A DNA stretch of 64,000 nt, taken from NCBI RefSeq assembly GCF_011752065.1, contig NZ_JAAIJY010000001.1, positions 62,001 to 126,000 on the forward strand, read 5' to 3'. A program made the translations under genes and the position numbers. Shown here one piece after another: positions 61,034 through 64,000 of the stretch. The notes below the pieces were generated by a model that was given only the letters and a program-made list of their open reading frames with translations, searched no databases and had not been told where the DNA came from. Origin of the DNA: Actinomyces sp. ZJ308 (GTDB lineage: Bacteria > Actinomycetota > Actinomycetes > Actinomycetales > Actinomycetaceae). Within the stretch, counting starts at the first letter, position 1. Each line of letters starts with the position of its first letter.

Positions 61034-63097
61034 ATGAGCGCGACCGCGGCGTGGGAAACGGCCGGAGCCTCCGGCTGGGCCCTTGCGGCCGCCGCCCTCG
61101 TCGTGGCCGGACTGCTGCTCGTGCCCGGCTGGGTCGTGGGGCGGGCGGGCCGCCTGGGGAGCCTGCCGTCGCTGGCGGTGGCCCCCGCCGTCGGCTCAGC
61201 ACTCATCGGAGCGGCGGAGATCCTCGCCCACGCCCTCGCGCTGCCCTGGCGCCCCTGGGGATGGGCGGTCATCGGCGGTCTGACGCTCATCGCGGCGCTT
61301 GTGGCCCGTCTGGTCGCAGGCCCCCCATCACTGCGCGCGCGACGAACGACGCCGTGGAGTCGGGCCGAGCGGCTGATCCTGGTCGGCGGCCTCGCCGTGG
61401 CCGTCGTCGTACCGGCCTGGGTGATCCTCTCCGCCCTGCCCGGACCCGGCTATCCCGCGCAGGCCTTCGACGCCACCTTCCACCTCAACGCGGTGGCAGC
61501 CATCCGCGAGGGGGGCAATGCCTCGATGCTGGGAGGCCTGTCCGCCCTCTACTCGGGCAGCGCCGTCTACTACCCCACGGTCTGGCACGGGGTCCTGGCG
61601 CTGGCCCCGGGCGGCCCGGCCGTCGTCAGCACCGCCGGGGTCCTGGCCCTGACCGCGGTCGCCTGGCCGTTGGGGCTCCTGGGTCTGCTCGCCGGGGTCA
61701 CCGGTCTCGATACCGTCTGCGAGCCGGCCGGCGACGGCGCCGGCCGGCGGCAACGGGTCTGTGCGGTGGCCGCGGTGCTGGTGCTCAGCGCCGGGGTGGT
61801 GGGTTTCCCGCTGCTGCTCATGACGTCCCTGTCAGTGTGGCCCTACGCCCTGAGCGTCCTGGGTCTTCCCGGCGTTCTCGTGATCTACGACCTGCTGCGC
61901 CGGGGGGCGGCGTCGCGACGCCGTCACCTGACGCTGGTGCTGCTCGCCCTGGCCGCGGCCGGCGGCGTGGTGGCCGCGCACGGCACCGGCCTGTTCAACC
62001 TGGCGGTCCTGACCCTGCCCTTCCTGGCCGACGCCGTCGCCTCCCTGTGGCGCCGCAGCGCCGGCAGCCGTGGCGGCCGGGCCCTTGTCGTGGCCGGAGC
62101 GGTCGTGGCTGTGCTGGTCCTGGTTGTCGGGGCCTGGATCATGCGCAGCTCCCTGGCCTCCGTCCTGGGCTACCAGCGTCCCGCCGGGGGAGTGGCAGGT
62201 GCCGTGGCGACACCGGGTCAGGCGCTCATCGACCTGCCGATGTACGGGTCGGTGCCGGGGGCGACCATGCCCGTCGGGATCCTGATCGGTGTGCTCACCC
62301 TGGCGGCGGCCTGGTCTGCGCGCTCACGGCAGCAGCGCCCCTGGCTCGTCATGTGGCTCATGGTGCTCCTCCTCCTGGCCCTGGTGGGAGGGCCCCAGTG
62401 GATCGGCCGTCAGCTCGGCTCACCCTGGTACCTGCAGAAGGCCCGGATCGCCCCGCTCGCCATTCTTCCCGCCCTCGTCCTCATGGCCCAGGCCGCCGCC
62501 GGGAGGCCCGGACTGCGCCTGTGGGAGGAGCTGCGCCGGAGGGTGGCGCGGGTCCACGGGGCGCGGCCGGGGCGGACGGCCGCGGCCGTTCTCGTGGCGG
62601 TTCTGCTTCTGCCGGTGGCGGCGCGGGTACCCCTGGAGCGCAACCTCGTCGCCTCCGTCTACGATCCGCAGCGCATCCAGTACGGGACCCTGCTGACCAG
62701 GGACGCGATCACACTCATCCAGCGCTCCCGGAGCGTGCTGCCCGACGACGCCGTCGTCATCGGGGCCCCGTCGAGAGGCGCCGCCCACCTGTGGTCCCTG
62801 GGCGGGGTCCACGTCGTCTACCCGACGCGCGCCGAAGCCGCACCGGGAACCCCGGAGTCCGAGCTGGTCTCCGCCTGGCCCGCCCTGGGACAGACGGACT
62901 CCCAGACCTGCACGCTTCTTGGCCGCCTGGGTGCGAGGTACTTCTACAGCAGCTCGGATGCCACCGCCTCGGGCTCGGCGACCGGTGCCGCCCCGTTGCG
63001 CTGGGACGCGCCCCTGACGCAGGTTCCCACCGAGGGCCTCGAGCTCGTCGACTCCGAGGGCAGCGTCTCCCTGTGGCGCATCACCGCCTGCGACTGA
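61034..63097 (+). CDS. large polytopic membrane protein, DUF6541-like paralogue
   Basis: 687 residues, about 14 hydrophobic helices and a soluble C-terminal domain. It repeats the motifs of the protein two genes upstream: ATFHLNAVAAIREGGNASML and YPTVWHGVLALAP, and ends similarly (PDDAVVIGAPSRGAAHLW). ATG at 61034 follows the dehydrogenase stop by 31 bases. Likely a membrane glycosyltransferase or polymerase of the same glycan pathway. The stop codon lies within the downstream palindrome. Confidence 0.8.
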   Translation: MSATAAWETAGASGWALAAAALVVAGLLLVPGWVVGRAGRLGSLPSLAVAPAVGSALIGAAEILAHALALPWRPWGWAVIGGLTLIAALVARLVAGPPSLRARRTTPWSRAERLILVGGLAVAVVVPAWVILSALPGPGYPAQAFDATFHLNAVAAIREGGNASMLGGLSALYSGSAVYYPTVWHGVLALAPGGPAVVSTAGVLALTAVAWPLGLLGLLAGVTGLDTVCEPAGDGAGRRQRVCAVAAVLVLSAGVVGFPLLLMTSLSVWPYALSVLGLPGVLVIYDLLRRGAASRRRHLTLVLLALAAAGGVVAAHGTGLFNLAVLTLPFLADAVASLWRRSAGSRGGRALVVAGAVVAVLVLVVGAWIMRSSLASVLGYQRPAGGVAGAVATPGQALIDLPMYGSVPGATMPVGILIGVLTLAAAWSARSRQQRPWLVMWLMVLLLLALVGGPQWIGRQLGSPWYLQKARIAPLAILPALVLMAQAAAGRPGLRLWEELRRRVARVHGARPGRTAAAVLVAVLLLPVAARVPLERNLVASVYDPQRIQYGTLLTRDAITLIQRSRSVLPDDAVVIGAPSRGAAHLWSLGGVHVVYPTRAEAAPGTPESELVSAWPALGQTDSQTCTLLGRLGARYFYSSSDATASGSATGAAPLRWDAPLTQVPTEGLELVDSEGSVSLWRITACD

Positions 63098-63123
63098 GGC
63101 GGCCGGTGGCCACCGGCCGCCTC
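63096..63123. terminator. 28-bp perfect palindrome between convergent genes
   Basis: gaggcggccggtgg and its exact complement, no spacer, between the end of the glycan locus and the minus-strand monooxygenase gene. Confidence 0.85.
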
Positions 63124-63127
63124 GTGC

Positions 63128-63412
63128 TCAGGCCTTGATGTACTGGACCACCGAGGGCGGCTCGGCGGACAGCTCCACCAGCTGGGGCACCAGGGTCGTG
63201 AAGTGCTCCGAGGCGTTGTGGGCATCGACTGCCGCGTCATCGCGCCACGTCTCAAGCACGACGAAGGAGGTCGCATCGTCCCGGGCCACGCACAGGTCGT
63301 AGGCGACGTTGCCCTCCTCCGCCCGTGAGCCCTCGACGAGCTCGGCCGCGAGCACGCGGAACTCCTCGACGGCGTCGGGACGGACGTGGAAGGTGGCGAC
63401 GATACGGATCAT
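63128..63412 (-). CDS. antibiotic biosynthesis monooxygenase (ABM) domain protein
   Basis: 94-residue dimeric alpha-beta barrel protein of the YgiN/ABM type, often quinol monooxygenases or relatives. Pattern IVATFHVRPDAVEEFRVLAAELVEGSRAEEGNVAYDL followed by FVVLETWRDDAAVDAHNASEHF is characteristic. ATG at 63412. Function in this organism unknown. Located 35 bases downstream of the hicB gene on the same strand. Confidence 0.88.
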   Translation of the reverse strand: MIRIVATFHVRPDAVEEFRVLAAELVEGSRAEEGNVAYDLCVARDDATSFVVLETWRDDAAVDAHNASEHFTTLVPQLVELSAEPPSVVQYIKA

Positions 63413-63446
63413 GGGAGTCTCCTGTCTGTGATGAGAAGTGGGCGCT

Positions 63447-63788
63447 TCACGAGGCCGCGGCCAACTTTCTCACAACATACTGATTCAAGCTGATGGACTG
63501 CTCCGCCGCCTCCATCGCCAGACGTCGATGGAGGTCCTCGCCGAGACGCAGCTGAAACTTCCCCGAGTAGTGACGAGTCGATAGCGGCTCCGGCACGACC
63601 TCGTCCGAATCGAGTAGGTCAGAGACCACCTCACTGACAAGGCTGCGCAGACCGGACAAGGCGAGCTCGGGAGTGTCAGCAAGCCAAGACAGCGAGGGGA
63701 ACTCAATGCAGGTGGCCACGAACTCGTCATCCTCCGCTGACCACGTGACGCGGAAGCTGTACCGAGCAGTGTCGATCGTCGTGCTCAT
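63447..63788 (-). CDS. hicB: HicB-like antitoxin
   Basis: 113-residue protein. The N-terminal HicB fold (YSFRVTWSAEDDEFVATCIEFPSLSWLADTPELAL) resembles a degraded RNase H-like domain. The C-terminal Arc/ribbon-helix-helix-like region SGKFQLRLGEDLHRRLAMEAAEQSISLNQYVVRKL binds DNA. Start ATG overlaps the hicA stop (ATGA), the usual toxin-first order. The antitoxin would neutralise HicA and repress the operon. Confidence 0.88.
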   Translation of the reverse strand: MSTTIDTARYSFRVTWSAEDDEFVATCIEFPSLSWLADTPELALSGLRSLVSEVVSDLLDSDEVVPEPLSTRHYSGKFQLRLGEDLHRRLAMEAAEQSISLNQYVVRKLAAAS

Positions 63789-64000
63789 TTCTCCGCCTCC
63801 TTCTTCTGGACCGCAGTGAGAACCTGTTTGACCTGGTAAGGCTTTGCCTGGCCATGGTCATTCTGGATGTTGACGCGAGGGTCACCGGGCCAAGGAGTCT
63901 TGAAGACTGCGTGAGAGCCACCGGTCTTCCGAGGTTCTCCGAAGTAGTGTTCACAGACCTTCATCAGCTCGGTATATGCGATACTGCGTGGATTCTCCTG
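63785..64000 (-). CDS. hicA: HicA-like mRNA interferase toxin (5' end beyond window edge)
   Basis: The minus-strand frame is open from the right edge to a TGA at 63785-63787. The 71 visible residues contain MKVCEHYFGEPRKTGGSHAV, with the conserved His of HicA toxins (GGSH) inside the double-stranded RNA-binding-like fold, followed by PYQVKQVLTAVQKKEAEK. The start codon lies beyond the window. HicA proteins are about 55-90 residues, so most of the gene is visible. Confidence 0.85.
   Translation of the reverse strand, partial: QENPRSIAYTELMKVCEHYFGEPRKTGGSHAVFKTPWPGDPRVNIQNDHGQAKPYQVKQVLTAVQKKEAEK

Noticed and set aside
63727-63954. 75-codon minus-strand frame overlapping hicB and hicA
   Set aside because: Shadow frame; the true upstream gene is hicA in another frame, open to the window edge.

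Overview
The window is about 64 kb of high-GC DNA (roughly 70 percent by eye). It carries an actinobacterial complex I operon, a zinc-type ribosomal protein L33 gene beside a MaoC-type dehydratase, paired LytR-CpsA-Psr (LCP) proteins, and many GTG starts. Many starts sit 6-7 bases after a TANNNT hexamer, the signature of leaderless actinobacterial mRNAs. The gene set fits an Actinomycetaceae chromosome, probably Actinomyces of the oral oris/naeslundii/viscosus type. The species is an inference; no rRNA is present to settle it.

Layout. 1-12.4 kb: the 3' part of a nuo operon (nuoG, truncated by the window edge, through nuoN), mostly coupled by 4-8 base overlaps and ending with a coupled polyprenyl diphosphate synthase that probably makes the menaquinone tail. 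12.8-20.7 kb: housekeeping genes (ferredoxin-NADP reductase, alanine dehydrogenase, GNAT acetyltransferase, HtpX-type protease, P-loop kinase, APH-like kinase) and a NarL-type two-component system. 20.7-22.7 kb: a membrane-anchored serine hydrolase divergent from a TetR gene broken by an in-frame amber codon. 22.7-31.2 kb: yajQ, three tRNAs (Tyr, Thr, Met), rpmG, a MaoC protein, a MarR regulator with a Cys-rich extension, maf, birA, a class III nucleotide cyclase and an OmpR-type two-component system. 31.2-36 kb: DedA, GtrA and GT-C membrane proteins on the minus strand, then purK-purE.

36.3-63.1 kb is a large cell-surface glycan locus: galE, two LCP ligases, eight glycosyltransferases or glycosyltransferase-like genes, a DUF2304 protein, a Wzx-like flippase, two large DUF6541-like membrane proteins, and five enzymes that together match the Pseudomonas Wbp route to UDP-2,3-diacetamido-2,3-dideoxy-mannuronate. 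These are a 6-dehydrogenase, 3-dehydrogenase, aminotransferase, N-acetyltransferase and 2-epimerase. An asparagine-synthase-like enzyme without the N-terminal catalytic Cys could amidate the uronate. A plausible reading is that the organism builds an acetamido-uronic-acid polymer on a lipid carrier, flips it, and attaches it to the wall through the LCP proteins. Inside the locus lies one AT-rich gene for an unrecognised eight-pass membrane protein, apparently acquired by transfer.

63.1-64 kb: a small ABM-domain monooxygenase and a HicB/HicA-like toxin-antitoxin pair, with hicA cut by the right edge. No CRISPR array, transposase, rRNA or phage gene was seen.
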